Shown: positions 51,273-60,180 of the stretch, in pieces | Layout of the letters: each line of letters opens with the position of its first letter | Position numbering within the stretch: position 1 is the first letter of the stretch | DNA from: JAFAZI01 sp035501255 | GTDB lineage: Bacteria > Actinomycetota > Actinomycetes > JAFAQI01 | Direction: 5' to 3' | Assembly: GCA_035501255.1 (NCBI GenBank) | Contig: DATJWM010000086.1 | Span: forward strand, 1 to 64,000 | Length of the DNA: 64,000 nt | The notes under the pieces: generated by a model | Told to the model about the DNA's origin: nothing | Databases searched by the model: none | Seen by the model: only the letters and a program-made list of their open reading frames with translations | Translations under genes and position numbers: made by a program

Positions 51273-52735
51273 CCGCCACGCGCCTCGACCAGCCGGCGCC
51301 GATTCACTTTGGTTGCTTCGCTGCGCGGCATCGACTCGACCAGCTCGATCGACTTGGGAACCTTGTACGGCGACAGTCGCCCCTTTGCATAGGTCACCAC
51401 CTCGTCCAGGGTCGGCGGATCCGCCACGTCGGACGGCTCGATGATCGCGTGGACCCGCCGACCCCACTCCTCGTCGCGAAGGCCCACGACGACGACGTCG
51501 GCAATCTTCGGGTGGTCGATCAGGGCCTTTTCCACCTCAGCCGGGAACACGTTGGCCCCACCCGTGATGATCAGGTCGACCCGGCGGTCGGCGATGTAGA
51601 GGTAGCCGTCGTCGTCGACGTAGCCCATGTCGCCGACCGTGCGAAACCCGTCCGGTGTCTCGCGGAGAGCAGGAGCGTCCCCGAGATACAGCGATCCCCC
51701 GTAAGTCGCCGATCGCAGGAAGATCTCACCGATCTCACCGGCTGGCACCTCGGCGCCATCGTCACCAACGATCCTGATCTCGGTGCCCCGCATCCCGCAC
51801 CCGACGCTGCCCTCGTGAGCCATCCACTCGTCTCCCCGCAACGCGGTAATGCCCACCGCCTCGGTCATGCCGTAGGCCATGATGATCCGCTCCGGCCCGA
51901 TCAGTGCCGCCCACCGATGCACCAGAGACGGAGGCATCGGCGCCGCTCCCTGCTGGATCCAGACCAGACTCGACAGATCCCGGTCATCGACACCCGGCGC
52001 ATCGGCCATTCGCTGGAGCATCGTCGGAGTCGCGGTGAAGGTGGTGATCCGATGCGTCTCGATCAGCTCGATGGCCAGCGACGCGTCGAATTTCTCCATC
52101 ACCACGAGGCGATCCCCGGCCAACAAGTTGTGTAGTGCGGTGAAGGCGTTGACGTGGTACATCGGGGCGAGAACGAGGATCGTCTGGGGTCGCGGAATCG
52201 GCATCCAGTTCTCGGCCATCGGCGTACTGAAGACCGGGTTGAACACGGCAGGTGCCGCGCTCAGGATGATCTTCGGGGTGCCGGTGGAACCGCTGCTACA
52301 GATTCCCTGGAGATGCGGCGCGATGAGGTCGGGAAGGACCGGCGCCTCCCGACCTGCGGTCGCCGCGATCCAGGGCACGTCGTCGGTGGACAGGTAGACC
52401 TTCGGGCTGATGACCTCCCGTAGGCGGGCGAGCTCCCAGTCGGGTACATCCCAGCGCACGGGCACCGGCACGGCGCCGAGCTTCCATGTGGCGAGTGCCG
52501 CAAGGACGAACTCCGGCGAGTTTCGCAGCCCGAGACCGACGCGGTCGCCGAAACCCACGCCACGCTCGGCCAACGCGCCTGCCAGTTCGCTGGAGCGGCG
52601 GTCGAGCCAACCGTAGGAATCAATGTTCTCGTGACCGTCGAGGCCAACGTGACGGCACGCCTCCTCGTCCGGGCGCTCCCGGGCGAGCACCGCGATCCGG
52701 CCCGCCTGGCTGATCGCACCTTCGGTCAGCGTCAC
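51269..52735 (-). CDS. AMP-dependent acyl-CoA synthetase
   Basis: A 488-residue ANL-family ligase. It shows CSSGSTGTPK (P-loop), the AYGMTE motif, TVGDMGYVDDDGYLYIADR, and the C-terminal VNRRRL Lys-containing end (ATKVNR). It activates a carboxylic acid as CoA thioester. GTG 52735 is chosen. It is upstream of the CoA transferase by a 4-base overlap. Confidence 0.92.
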   Translation of the reverse strand: MTLTEGAISQAGRIAVLARERPDEEACRHVGLDGHENIDSYGWLDRRSSELAGALAERGVGFGDRVGLGLRNSPEFVLAALATWKLGAVPVPVRWDVPDWELARLREVISPKVYLSTDDVPWIAATAGREAPVLPDLIAPHLQGICSSGSTGTPKIILSAAPAVFNPVFSTPMAENWMPIPRPQTILVLAPMYHVNAFTALHNLLAGDRLVVMEKFDASLAIELIETHRITTFTATPTMLQRMADAPGVDDRDLSSLVWIQQGAAPMPPSLVHRWAALIGPERIIMAYGMTEAVGITALRGDEWMAHEGSVGCGMRGTEIRIVGDDGAEVPAGEIGEIFLRSATYGGSLYLGDAPALRETPDGFRTVGDMGYVDDDGYLYIADRRVDLIITGGANVFPAEVEKALIDHPKIADVVVVGLRDEEWGRRVHAIIEPSDVADPPTLDEVVTYAKGRLSPYKVPKSIELVESMPRSEATKVNRRRLVEARGG

Positions 52736-52736
52736 C

Positions 52737-53204
52737 TCAACCCGCCTCGCCGGACCCCACCGGCGTCAGGGCCACCACCGGAATCGACCGCTGCGTTCGC
52801 GACTGATACACGTCGTAGTTGGGCCAGACGGACGTGACGATGGCCCACGCTCGATCCTTGTCCTCCTCCGACACGGTCCTCGCCACGACGTCGATCGAGT
52901 CGGCCTTGACCTGGATCGACGCCCGCGGCGCGGCCGAGAGGTTCAGGTACCACTGCGGGTGCATCGGCGCACCGCCCATGGACGCGACCACGAGGTAGTC
53001 ATCGCCATCACGCGCGAAGATCAGCGGGGTCGTGTAAGCCTTCCCGCTCGTGCGGCCGGTGTGGGTGAGCAGCAAACTCGGAACGCCGTTCCAGATGTAT
53101 CCGACCTCGCCACCCGTCTCCTGGTAGCGACGCACGTGCTCCGCTCCCAGGAGATCGATGTTCGGCTGCTGGTAGTTAGCCTCGGTCGCCGGTCCCTCAG
53201 TCAC
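52737..53204 (-). CDS. deazaflavin-dependent nitroreductase-family protein
   Basis: A 155-residue split-beta-barrel protein of the Ddn/F420-H2-dependent family: LLTHTGRTSGKAYTTPLIFARDGD and ASMGGAPMHPQWYLNLSAAP carry the F420-phosphate-binding pattern. It probably reduces a double bond or quinone within the pathway. It lies one base from the CoA-ligase start. Confidence 0.87.
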   Translation of the reverse strand: MTEGPATEANYQQPNIDLLGAEHVRRYQETGGEVGYIWNGVPSLLLTHTGRTSGKAYTTPLIFARDGDDYLVVASMGGAPMHPQWYLNLSAAPRASIQVKADSIDVVARTVSEEDKDRAWAIVTSVWPNYDVYQSRTQRSIPVVALTPVGSGEAG

Positions 53205-53216
53205 TGGCTCCGCCTT

Positions 53217-54464
53217 TCAGTCGAAGACAACCGGAATCGCGGTCGCGCCGCGTTCGTAAAACCCGATCAGCCTCGGTGGCTCCGCGTCCGGGTCGAGACG
53301 CAGGTTGGGCAGCCGGTCCAGCAGCGCGTTGACGCCGGTGGTCATCTCCGCTCGGGCAACGTGCATCCCGAGGCAGATATGTGAGCCGCTGCCGAACGCC
53401 AGCGACGCCTTCGGAGGTCGGTGAATGTCGTAGGCGTCCGGGCGGTCCCAGCGGGCGGGGTCACGGTTGGCCGCGCCGAGACACAGGTGGATCACCGACC
53501 CCTCCGGGATCCGCACTCCGAAATGCTCGACGTCGCGGGTGACCCAGCGGGAGAACATCGGGTCGGTGGGCTGCCAACGCAGGCACTCCTCGATTGCCGG
53601 CTTCAGCAACGACCGATCTGCCCGCACAGCCTCGAGCACTTCAGGCCGCTGGAGCAGCGCGGTGAGCAGGATGCCCATCTGTTTCCAGGTCGTACCGGAA
53701 CCCGCAGCGAGCAAGAGCAGAGCGAAGGAGTGGATCTCCGCGTCCGTCAGGCGGTGACGCGTTCCGTCCTCGTCGGTGATCTCCGCCTCGACGAGCACGC
53801 TGATCAAATCGTCCTCGGGCTGCTCGCGGCGGGCCGCCACGATCGGCGCGACGATCGCGAGGACCTCGTCCGGGCGCCCGAGTGCCGCCCGAACGTCGAG
53901 CGCCTGGGACACCGGTATGCCGAAGCTCCCAGTGATCGTGAGCACCGGGATCGCGGCGCAGAAGTCGACGTTCAGCTCACCGCGACCCTTGCCCGCGAGC
54001 TCGTCCACGAGCAGCGAAACCGTCTGTTCGATCCAGTTCCGAATCCACCACTGCGCCTTCGCGGGGACGAACGAGGGCTGGACCAGCGTTCGATAGCGGC
54101 GATGCTGAGCACCGTTCATCGACAGCATGCTGTTCGTGATCCCAGGGGCGGCGTCAAGGTCGACCGCCTCGGCCGACGAGGCGAACGTCTCGGAATCCCG
54201 GTACGCCGCATCGCAGGCGGCGAAGGAAAACGCCGAGAAGTGCGGTCGGTCCGGCTCGGGTAGCCCGTGAAAGTAGAGCGTGTCGTTGACGCCGCTCAAC
54301 TCGTGCACAGTGCCCACGTGGACGGGTCGCTCCTCGCGGAGGCCGGCCCAGATGGGGTACGGGTCGTCGTCGTAGGCACCGCCCAGCAACGGCATGAAGC
54401 TGCTGCGCAGATCGAACAGCTCCCGCACCCGGGCGACGTCCAGCAAACCGCTCATCTCGGTCAT
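53217..54464 (-). CDS. cytochrome P450
   Basis: A 415-residue soluble P450. It has the I-helix AAGSGTTWK oxygen-activation motif, the ExxR EECLRW, and the haem-thiolate loop FGSGSHICLGMHVA. The start at ATG 54464 overlaps the SDR stop (ATGA). A nearby [3Fe-4S] ferredoxin at 55246 is the likely electron donor. It is expected to hydroxylate a hydrophobic substrate. Confidence 0.93.
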   Translation of the reverse strand: MTEMSGLLDVARVRELFDLRSSFMPLLGGAYDDDPYPIWAGLREERPVHVGTVHELSGVNDTLYFHGLPEPDRPHFSAFSFAACDAAYRDSETFASSAEAVDLDAAPGITNSMLSMNGAQHRRYRTLVQPSFVPAKAQWWIRNWIEQTVSLLVDELAGKGRGELNVDFCAAIPVLTITGSFGIPVSQALDVRAALGRPDEVLAIVAPIVAARREQPEDDLISVLVEAEITDEDGTRHRLTDAEIHSFALLLLAAGSGTTWKQMGILLTALLQRPEVLEAVRADRSLLKPAIEECLRWQPTDPMFSRWVTRDVEHFGVRIPEGSVIHLCLGAANRDPARWDRPDAYDIHRPPKASLAFGSGSHICLGMHVARAEMTTGVNALLDRLPNLRLDPDAEPPRLIGFYERGATAIPVVFD

Positions 54465-55240
54465 CGGGCGACGTACCCCCCGTCGACCGGCAGGAGGACC
54501 CCAGTGATGTTTGCGGCCCGGTCCGAGCAGAGGAAGACCGCGGCCTCGGCACAGTCCTCTGCGCGGATCGGCTTGCCTAACGGATGCGTCGAACCCACCT
54601 GCTCGGCGATCCGCTGTAGATCCTCGCCGGAGGCCTGCAGTCCACCCGCGGCCATGAAGCCGGTGAAGGGCATCCCGGCAGGGCAGATCGCGTTGACCCG
54701 GATGCCGAACGGAGCGACCTCCACAGCAACGGCACGAGTGAGTTGATGCACAGCGCCCTTTGTCGCGCCATACACGGTGCCGCCCCATCCGACCAGGCCG
54801 GCCACCGAGCCGGTGTTGAGGATGACACCGCCGTTGCCCTGTTGTTTGAACCGGATCACTGCCTGCTTGCAACCGAAGAAAACGCCGCGGAAGTTGATCG
54901 AGGTGAGGCGTTCGAAGTCCTCAGCCGTGTGATCCTCGAGCAACGAGCCAAGCCGGGGAGTCGGCACTCCCACATTGTTGTAAAGAACGTCCAGAGAACC
55001 GTAAGCAGCGATTGCGCTATCGACAAGTGCGACAACGTCCGGCTCGGAGGAGACGTCACACTGCTGCGCGACTGCCTCACCGCCCGCATCCGCGATCAGC
55101 GCGGCGGTCTCCTTTGCGGCATCAACGTTGATGTCCGCGCACACAACCCGGGCGCCCTCGGCGGCAAACCGCAACGCTGACACGCGGCCGACACCGGATC
55201 CCGAACCGGTGATGATCGCGGATTGGTCTTTGAGCAACAC
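54461..55240 (-). CDS. short-chain dehydrogenase/reductase
   Basis: A 259-residue SDR: TGSGSGVGRVSA cofactor motif, NNVG, catalytic Ser in NTGSVAGLVG and YxxxK in VYGATKGAV, with PVDGGYVAR ending. It likely oxidises the alcohol made by the neighbouring P450. GTG 55240 is preceded by GGGAG. It overlaps the P450 start. Confidence 0.9.
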   Translation of the reverse strand: MLLKDQSAIITGSGSGVGRVSALRFAAEGARVVCADINVDAAKETAALIADAGGEAVAQQCDVSSEPDVVALVDSAIAAYGSLDVLYNNVGVPTPRLGSLLEDHTAEDFERLTSINFRGVFFGCKQAVIRFKQQGNGGVILNTGSVAGLVGWGGTVYGATKGAVHQLTRAVAVEVAPFGIRVNAICPAGMPFTGFMAAGGLQASGEDLQRIAEQVGSTHPLGKPIRAEDCAEAAVFLCSDRAANITGVLLPVDGGYVAR

Positions 55241-55245
55241 GCGTT

Positions 55246-55467
55246 CTACTCCCTCGGGTCAATGCTGGAGAGCGACAGCGCACCCGTCGGGCACGACTCG
55301 ACGGCCGCACGGATGGTGTCGAGCGAGTCGTTGGGGGGCGGGAGCACGATCGCCCGCGCGTCGTCGTCCTGGTCGAACGTTGCCGGCGCCCCCAACGTGC
55401 ACACGCCGCTACCGATGCACCGGTCTCGGTCGACCACGACCGTCCAGCCCGCGGAGGCGTCAGGCAT
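55246..55467 (-). CDS. [3Fe-4S]-type ferredoxin
   Basis: A 73-residue ferredoxin: Cys17 and Cys23 in CIGSGVC, Cys59 in SCPTGA. The missing second Cys of the CxxCxxC motif (Gly at that site) is the actinobacterial P450-redox-partner type. The start overlaps the amidohydrolase end by 8 bases. It should reduce the P450 at 53217. Confidence 0.92.
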   Translation of the reverse strand: MPDASAGWTVVVDRDRCIGSGVCTLGAPATFDQDDDARAIVLPPPNDSLDTIRAAVESCPTGALSLSSIDPRE

Positions 55468-56662
55468 GGGCAGGCACCGGTGGCTCGGCGGGAGTAAACC
55501 GGTAGAGCGATTCGGCGTTGCCCCGCAACAACTTGTACTGAACCTCGGGCTCGAGATGGGCGATGAGTCCCTTCGCGGTGTCGATACAGTGCGGCCAGGT
55601 CGAGTCCGAGTGCGGATAGTCGGTCTCGCACATGACGTTGTCGACGCCGATCTCATCCAGGCTCGCGATGCCGTGGTGGTCCTCGATGAAGCAGCCGTAC
55701 ACGTGGTCGTGGAACAGCGCGCGGATGTCGAGGGTGTCCAGGTCGACGTCCGTGCTCGCGTGGTTCATGAACTTCTGACCCTTGGCCACCCAGTAGCGCT
55801 GCTTGTCGAGCACCTGCTCGGCGCGCTCGAGGAAGTACGGCATCCAGCCGATCTCGCCCTCCGACAAGGCGATCTTTAGCCCGGGAAACCGGGTGAACAT
55901 CCCGCTGAACAACCAGGACAGCATCGCGCCCGACGTGCGAATCGCTCCCCACGCGAGGTTGGCCATGAACGGCGAGTCGGGCGCGATCTGGGGGACCTGG
56001 GAGGAGGAGCCGACGTGCATCGACGCGACCATTCCGATCTCGGACGCCGCCGCCATCACGGGATCCCAGTAGCGGCTGGGGTCGTGGATGGTCGGCAGGC
56101 CGAGTGGCGCGGGATTCTCCGAGAACGCAAAGGCGGTTGCGCCTTTGGCCGCACAGCGCTGCATCTCCGTCGCCGCGAGGCTGGGATCCCACATCGGGAT
56201 GAGAATGAGCGGGATGTAGCGCCCGGGAGCGCTTGCGCACCACTCGTCGATGATGAAGTCGTTGTACGCCTGCAGGCAGACGAACCCGAATTCACGGTCG
56301 CTCGCATCCATGAACAACTGGCCGCAGAACCGGGTGACCGTCGGGAAGCACAACGAGGCGAGGATCCCCGCGCGGTCCATGTCGGCAAGACGCGCTGTTG
56401 GGTCGTAACACCCCGGCCGCATCTCCTGATAGGTCACCGGCTCCGGACTGAACTCCTCCTTGGACTTGCCGGCCACCGCCGACAACCCGGAGCTGGGGAA
56501 CTTCTTCCCGTCGTAGGTCCAGTACTCGCTCTCCCCGTCCTGCACCAGGCGAGGCGCGCGATCACGGTCCTTGGCGGCCACGCGATCGACCCACAGGTGA
56601 GCGGGCTCCAGGATGTGGTCGTCCACGGAGATCAGCCAGTCGAGGTTCGGTTGCGTGGTCAT
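55460..56662 (-). CDS. amidohydrolase family 2 protein
   Basis: A 400-residue TIM-barrel amidohydrolase. It starts SVDDHILEP (metal-type DxH), and has SMHVGSSS His, HDHVYGCFIEDHHG and a catalytic Asp in ETDYPHSDSTWP. Such enzymes are decarboxylases or ring-opening hydrolases in catabolic operons. ATG 56662 has GGAG upstream. It is positioned between the ALDH and ferredoxin. Confidence 0.87.
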   Translation of the reverse strand: MTTQPNLDWLISVDDHILEPAHLWVDRVAAKDRDRAPRLVQDGESEYWTYDGKKFPSSGLSAVAGKSKEEFSPEPVTYQEMRPGCYDPTARLADMDRAGILASLCFPTVTRFCGQLFMDASDREFGFVCLQAYNDFIIDEWCASAPGRYIPLILIPMWDPSLAATEMQRCAAKGATAFAFSENPAPLGLPTIHDPSRYWDPVMAAASEIGMVASMHVGSSSQVPQIAPDSPFMANLAWGAIRTSGAMLSWLFSGMFTRFPGLKIALSEGEIGWMPYFLERAEQVLDKQRYWVAKGQKFMNHASTDVDLDTLDIRALFHDHVYGCFIEDHHGIASLDEIGVDNVMCETDYPHSDSTWPHCIDTAKGLIAHLEPEVQYKLLRGNAESLYRFTPAEPPVPAHA

Positions 56663-56702
56663 CGTTGACTCCATCCATTCCAATTCGCCGTCAGTCTGGA
56701 CC

Positions 56703-58175
56703 TCATGGGCGCAACTCGCCGATCGCGAGGTGCTTGAGCTCCTGGAAGGCACGGATGCCGTCAACACCGCGCTCCCTGCCCAAGCCGCTCTGCTTGTATC
56801 CACCGCCGGGGGCGTAGGCGCTGAACAAGCCAATGTTGACGTTGACCGCGCCGCTCCGAAGGCGCCGCGCGACCGCGGACGCCGATGCGACGTCGGTCCC
56901 GTAGACCTGCGCCGAGAGCCCATAAATGCTGTCGTTGGCCATTTCCACTGCATGATCAAGGTCGCGATACCCGATCACCGACAGCACGGGGCCGAAGATC
57001 TCCTCGCGCGCGGCCGGGTTGCTGTTGTCGGGAACGTCGAGAACCGTCGGCTCGAAGTAGTACCCGTGAGCGAGATGCGCCGGCCGCTTCCCGCCGAACG
57101 CGACCGTGCCGCCGTACTCGGTGGCCAGTTCCACGTAGTGCTCGCACCGTGCCCGAGCGCTGGCGTTGATGACCGGTCCGATCAAGGTCGTCGGCTCGGT
57201 CGGGGGCCCCACCGCGAGCGCGCCGTACATCCCCGCCACCTTCGCGAGCACCTCGTCCTTGCTCTCCTGCGGCACGAACATGCGGGTCGCCGCGACGCAG
57301 GCCTGGCCTGACGTCATGGCCACCACCGCCGCGGCGCCCGTCGGCGCCCTGTCGACCGCATCCGGCAAGTAGATCTGCGCCGACTTGCCGCCGAGCTCGA
57401 GTGCGACCCGCTTCACGGTGTGAGCACCCTGGGCGAGGATCTGCTTGCCCACCGCGGTCGAACCGGTGAAGGACACCATGTCGACGCGCGGATCCTGCGT
57501 GAGCCGCTCGGCCACGGCGGAACCAGCCTCCGCCACCACGCTGAGCACGCCAGGAGGGATGCCCGCAGCATCCGCAGCGGACCCGAGCGCAAGCGAGGAG
57601 ATCGGGGTCAGGGGGCTGGGACGCAGGACCACCGAGTTGCCGGCCAACAACGCCGGAACGATCTTCTGAAAGGCCATGATGATCGCGGCGTTGTACGGCG
57701 TGATGGCGGCGACTACCCCCGCCGGTTCCCAGCGCCGGACGCTCAGGGCGAGGCGACCGTCGGTCAGCTCATCAAGTGGCACCTGGTTGACCTGCTCGTC
57801 GGACATCGACCGGTAGATGTCGATCAGGCCACGGGCGAGGGAGAGACCGCCACGCAACTGAGTCGTTTCGGCAAACCGGGTCGGTTGCCCGGCCTCGGCC
57901 ACCATGGTCGCGACGAGCGAGTCACCGAGCGACTCGACGTAATCGCAGAGCGCGCTGACCGCAGCCGCCCGCTCTCGCCGGTCCCGATCGGCCCACACGC
58001 CGCTGTCGAAGGAGCGCCGCGCGCCCGCGATCGCCTCGTCGGCGTCCGCCTCCGACGCGCCCAGCACCTCGCACACGGGCTGCTCGTCGGCCGGGTTCTC
58101 GACCTCGAACGGTACGCCGTCGCTCGACCATCGACCCGCCAGGTAAGAGGCGCGCTCACCGATCAGGGTCGACAT
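56703..58175 (-). CDS. aldehyde dehydrogenase
   Basis: A 490-residue NAD(P)-dependent aldehyde dehydrogenase. It contains FTGSTAVGKQI, LELGGKSA (Glu) and GQACVAATR with the catalytic Cys. The start at ATG 58175 is favoured by GGAGG 8-9 bases upstream over ATG 58184. It is the first gene of the operon and carries the palindromic operator immediately upstream. Confidence 0.92.
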   Translation of the reverse strand: MSTLIGERASYLAGRWSSDGVPFEVENPADEQPVCEVLGASEADADEAIAGARRSFDSGVWADRDRRERAAAVSALCDYVESLGDSLVATMVAEAGQPTRFAETTQLRGGLSLARGLIDIYRSMSDEQVNQVPLDELTDGRLALSVRRWEPAGVVAAITPYNAAIIMAFQKIVPALLAGNSVVLRPSPLTPISSLALGSAADAAGIPPGVLSVVAEAGSAVAERLTQDPRVDMVSFTGSTAVGKQILAQGAHTVKRVALELGGKSAQIYLPDAVDRAPTGAAAVVAMTSGQACVAATRMFVPQESKDEVLAKVAGMYGALAVGPPTEPTTLIGPVINASARARCEHYVELATEYGGTVAFGGKRPAHLAHGYYFEPTVLDVPDNSNPAAREEIFGPVLSVIGYRDLDHAVEMANDSIYGLSAQVYGTDVASASAVARRLRSGAVNVNIGLFSAYAPGGGYKQSGLGRERGVDGIRAFQELKHLAIGELRP

Positions 58176-58191
58176 CCGGACCATCCTCCGC

Positions 58192-58206
58192 TAGAACGGT
58201 GTTCTA
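58192..58206. promoter_or_regulatory. palindromic operator between the catabolic and MNIO operons
   Basis: TAGAAC-GGT-GTTCTA is a perfect 6-bp palindrome with a 3-base centre, lying 16 bases before ATG 58175 of the ALDH gene. On the minus strand a TTGACA occurs 25 bases further upstream. It also sits in the upstream region of the rightward leader ORF/kinase gene, so one regulator could control both directions. Confidence 0.8.
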
Positions 58207-58299
58207 CCAAATCAGGACACCATAGTTCGTGTCAAGATGATCCGGTGTTGATCGGCGTCGCTCACGGGTGGGCGCGCGGGGGAACCAGGAGGCCGAACG

Positions 58300-58344
58300 G
58301 TGATTGCGACAGCCATTGCCGCCACGCGGCACGACCCTCGATGA
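58300..58344 (+). CDS. 14-residue leader ORF, coupled to the kinase gene
   Basis: GTG 58300 is preceded by a perfect AGGAGG (58287-58292) with 7-base spacing, and codes for MIATAIAATRHDPR. Its TGA overlaps the ATG of the kinase gene (ATGA), so it could serve as a coupling or regulatory upstream ORF. It could also be the RiPP-type precursor of the MNIO cluster, but it has no Cys, so this is weak. Confidence 0.6.
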   Translation: MIATAIAATRHDPR

Positions 58345-59387
58345 CCGTTCCGGTCCCCGACACGCTCGAGGAGGCACTCTCGCCGAGGTGGCTCTCGGCC
58401 GCACTGCGCCCGCACCTCGGCGACATCGACGTCGTGGACGTCATTCCCGGGCCGGTTGTCAGCCGGATCACGACCAACGCCCGCTTCCGCATTGTGTGCT
58501 CGCGCCCGCTGCCGCCCACCTTCTCTGCGGACCTGTGCGTCAAGGGGTACTTCAACGACCTCGGCCGCGCGGCGCGCGTCGCCGGACCGCCCGAGGCGCT
58601 CTTCTACCGCGACCTCGCCGGCGAGGTCGGACTTCGGACGCTGCGCGCGGTGTACGCCGACGTCGACCGCGACTCCGGTCACGGCGTGATCGTCACCAGG
58701 GACGTGATTGTGGACGGTACGTCGTTCCTTTCGGCGGCGAGCGAGTTCAGCGTCGACCAAGCGGCGACCAGCCTCGGCGAGCTAGCGCGCCTGCACGCCG
58801 CGACCTGGAACCGCACCGACCTCGCCGAGCAACCGTGGCTGGCAAGTCGGTTCGACCGGATCGCCTGGCCGTCGAATGACGAACAGATTCGGCGGCAGTT
58901 CGCCGGACCCAACGCAGCAAACATGCCGGCCGCGGCGCGTGACGCGGATCGACTGCTCGCGGCATACCGCATCGTCGAGCAGCTGGCCTCGACCGCCGAC
59001 CCGTGGTGCGTCATTCACGGCGATCCTCATCCGGGGAACCTGATCATCGATCGCGCCGGATGCCCGGGGTTCATCGACTGGCAGTTGGTCCAGTGCGGCC
59101 CGTGGTTCATCGACGTCGGGTATCACCTCGCGGCCGCGCTCACCACCGAGCAGCGCAGGACAGCGGGACACTCGCTGGTTCTGCACTACCTCGACGAGCT
59201 ATCCGGACACGGCATCATTCCCCCGGGCGAGCGCGATGCGTGGCAGGCCATCCGCGCTGGCATGGTCCACGGCTTGTTTCTCTGGGCTATCACCCGTTAC
59301 GTCGATCCGCCGACGATCGCGATCATGTTGGAGCGTCTCGGCACCGCGGTGGTCGACCACGACGCGTTCGCATTGACGCCGGCCTGA
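58341..59387 (+). CDS. APH-family phosphotransferase
   Basis: A 348-residue kinase-like protein of the aminoglycoside phosphotransferase / DUF1679 fold: VIHGDPHPGNLIID (catalytic loop, HGDxHxxN) and GFIDWQ (DFG-equivalent). The N-terminal ATP region is less clear. The start at ATG 58341 overlaps the 14-codon ORF. It would phosphorylate a small molecule, perhaps during biosynthesis or as self-protection. Confidence 0.85.
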   Translation: MTVPVPDTLEEALSPRWLSAALRPHLGDIDVVDVIPGPVVSRITTNARFRIVCSRPLPPTFSADLCVKGYFNDLGRAARVAGPPEALFYRDLAGEVGLRTLRAVYADVDRDSGHGVIVTRDVIVDGTSFLSAASEFSVDQAATSLGELARLHAATWNRTDLAEQPWLASRFDRIAWPSNDEQIRRQFAGPNAANMPAAARDADRLLAAYRIVEQLASTADPWCVIHGDPHPGNLIIDRAGCPGFIDWQLVQCGPWFIDVGYHLAAALTTEQRRTAGHSLVLHYLDELSGHGIIPPGERDAWQAIRAGMVHGLFLWAITRYVDPPTIAIMLERLGTAVVDHDAFALTPA

Positions 59388-59400
59388 GTACATTCTTGGT

Positions 59401-60180
59401 GTGTCGCGTCGCGAACTCGAAGCGGCCATGGGGCTCGTGATCACCAGCACGGACGCCGCGGAGCGGTTCCGTGCCGATCCGGTGCGCTTTGCCGGCGACC
59501 TCGAGATGACCGACGTCGAACGTCGTTGGCTGGTCGAGATGGTCACCGACCTGACCGGGCTCACTCCGAGCTTCGTGGAGAAGCGGCGCCGCCAGCTGTC
59601 AAACGCGGCGAACCTCACCCTTCGGTTCCTCGGAAGCCGCGGTGACCGCTGGCTGGACAGGTACATCGAGGCCAACCCGCCGGTGCCTGTCGTTGCCGAT
59701 GACCCGGCGCGGTGGATCAGTTGGCTCGTGGCCGAGATCGACGCCCACTCTGCCGACATTGATGGCGTCGCGCTGATCCGCTCGATGGCACAGCTGGATC
59801 ACATGCGCCACCGCGCGTTTCGGACACCAGGACCGTTGACGCACCACGACGTCGGGGGACCGCCGTCCGCCTCGACGCCGCTTCGGCTCGCCGCCCCCAC
59901 CGACCTCGGCCGATTCGACTACGACGTACGCAAGCTCCGGGACATCCCACCCGAAACCGCCGCGCAGGTCCCCCCGGACCCGTGCTACTTGCTCGTCTAC
60001 CGCCAGCCCGGTGGGCGAGTGATGTTCGAGCGAATCGAGAACGAGGCAGTCCTCGACGCGTTGATCGACCTTTCCGGACAGGCCCATCCGATTGACGATC
60101 TGGTTAGCGTGAGCCATCACCCCGACGGGCTGCGGGCCCGGCTGACCCGACTCTACGAAATGGGGGCGTTGACAACATGA
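59401..60180 (+). CDS. putative MNIO partner protein (RRE-like C-terminal domain)
   Basis: A 259-residue protein of unknown exact function. The N-terminal helical region (FRADPVRFAGDLEMTDVERRWL) resembles the start of known DUF692-partner proteins. The C-terminal half (DPCYLLVYRQPGGRVMFERI, then LLDRLYEMGALTT-like end) resembles the winged-helix/RRE-type recognition domain found with MNIO enzymes. The GTG start follows TACATT, maybe leaderless. It overlaps the DUF692 gene by 4 bases, strongly supporting a complex. The assignment rests on context plus weak similarity. Confidence 0.6.
   Translation: MSRRELEAAMGLVITSTDAAERFRADPVRFAGDLEMTDVERRWLVEMVTDLTGLTPSFVEKRRRQLSNAANLTLRFLGSRGDRWLDRYIEANPPVPVVADDPARWISWLVAEIDAHSADIDGVALIRSMAQLDHMRHRAFRTPGPLTHHDVGGPPSASTPLRLAAPTDLGRFDYDVRKLRDIPPETAAQVPPDPCYLLVYRQPGGRVMFERIENEAVLDALIDLSGQAHPIDDLVSVSHHPDGLRARLTRLYEMGALTT

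Noticed and set aside
58192..58206. KstR-type steroid operator
   Set aside because: KstR sites, as I recall them, have a shorter centre between AAC and GTT; here the centre is GGT (3 bases), so identity is not claimed.
57420..58340. A long N-terminal extension of the APH-like kinase
   Set aside because: It runs antisense through the ALDH gene. ATG 58341 with the ATGA-coupled leader is a better start.
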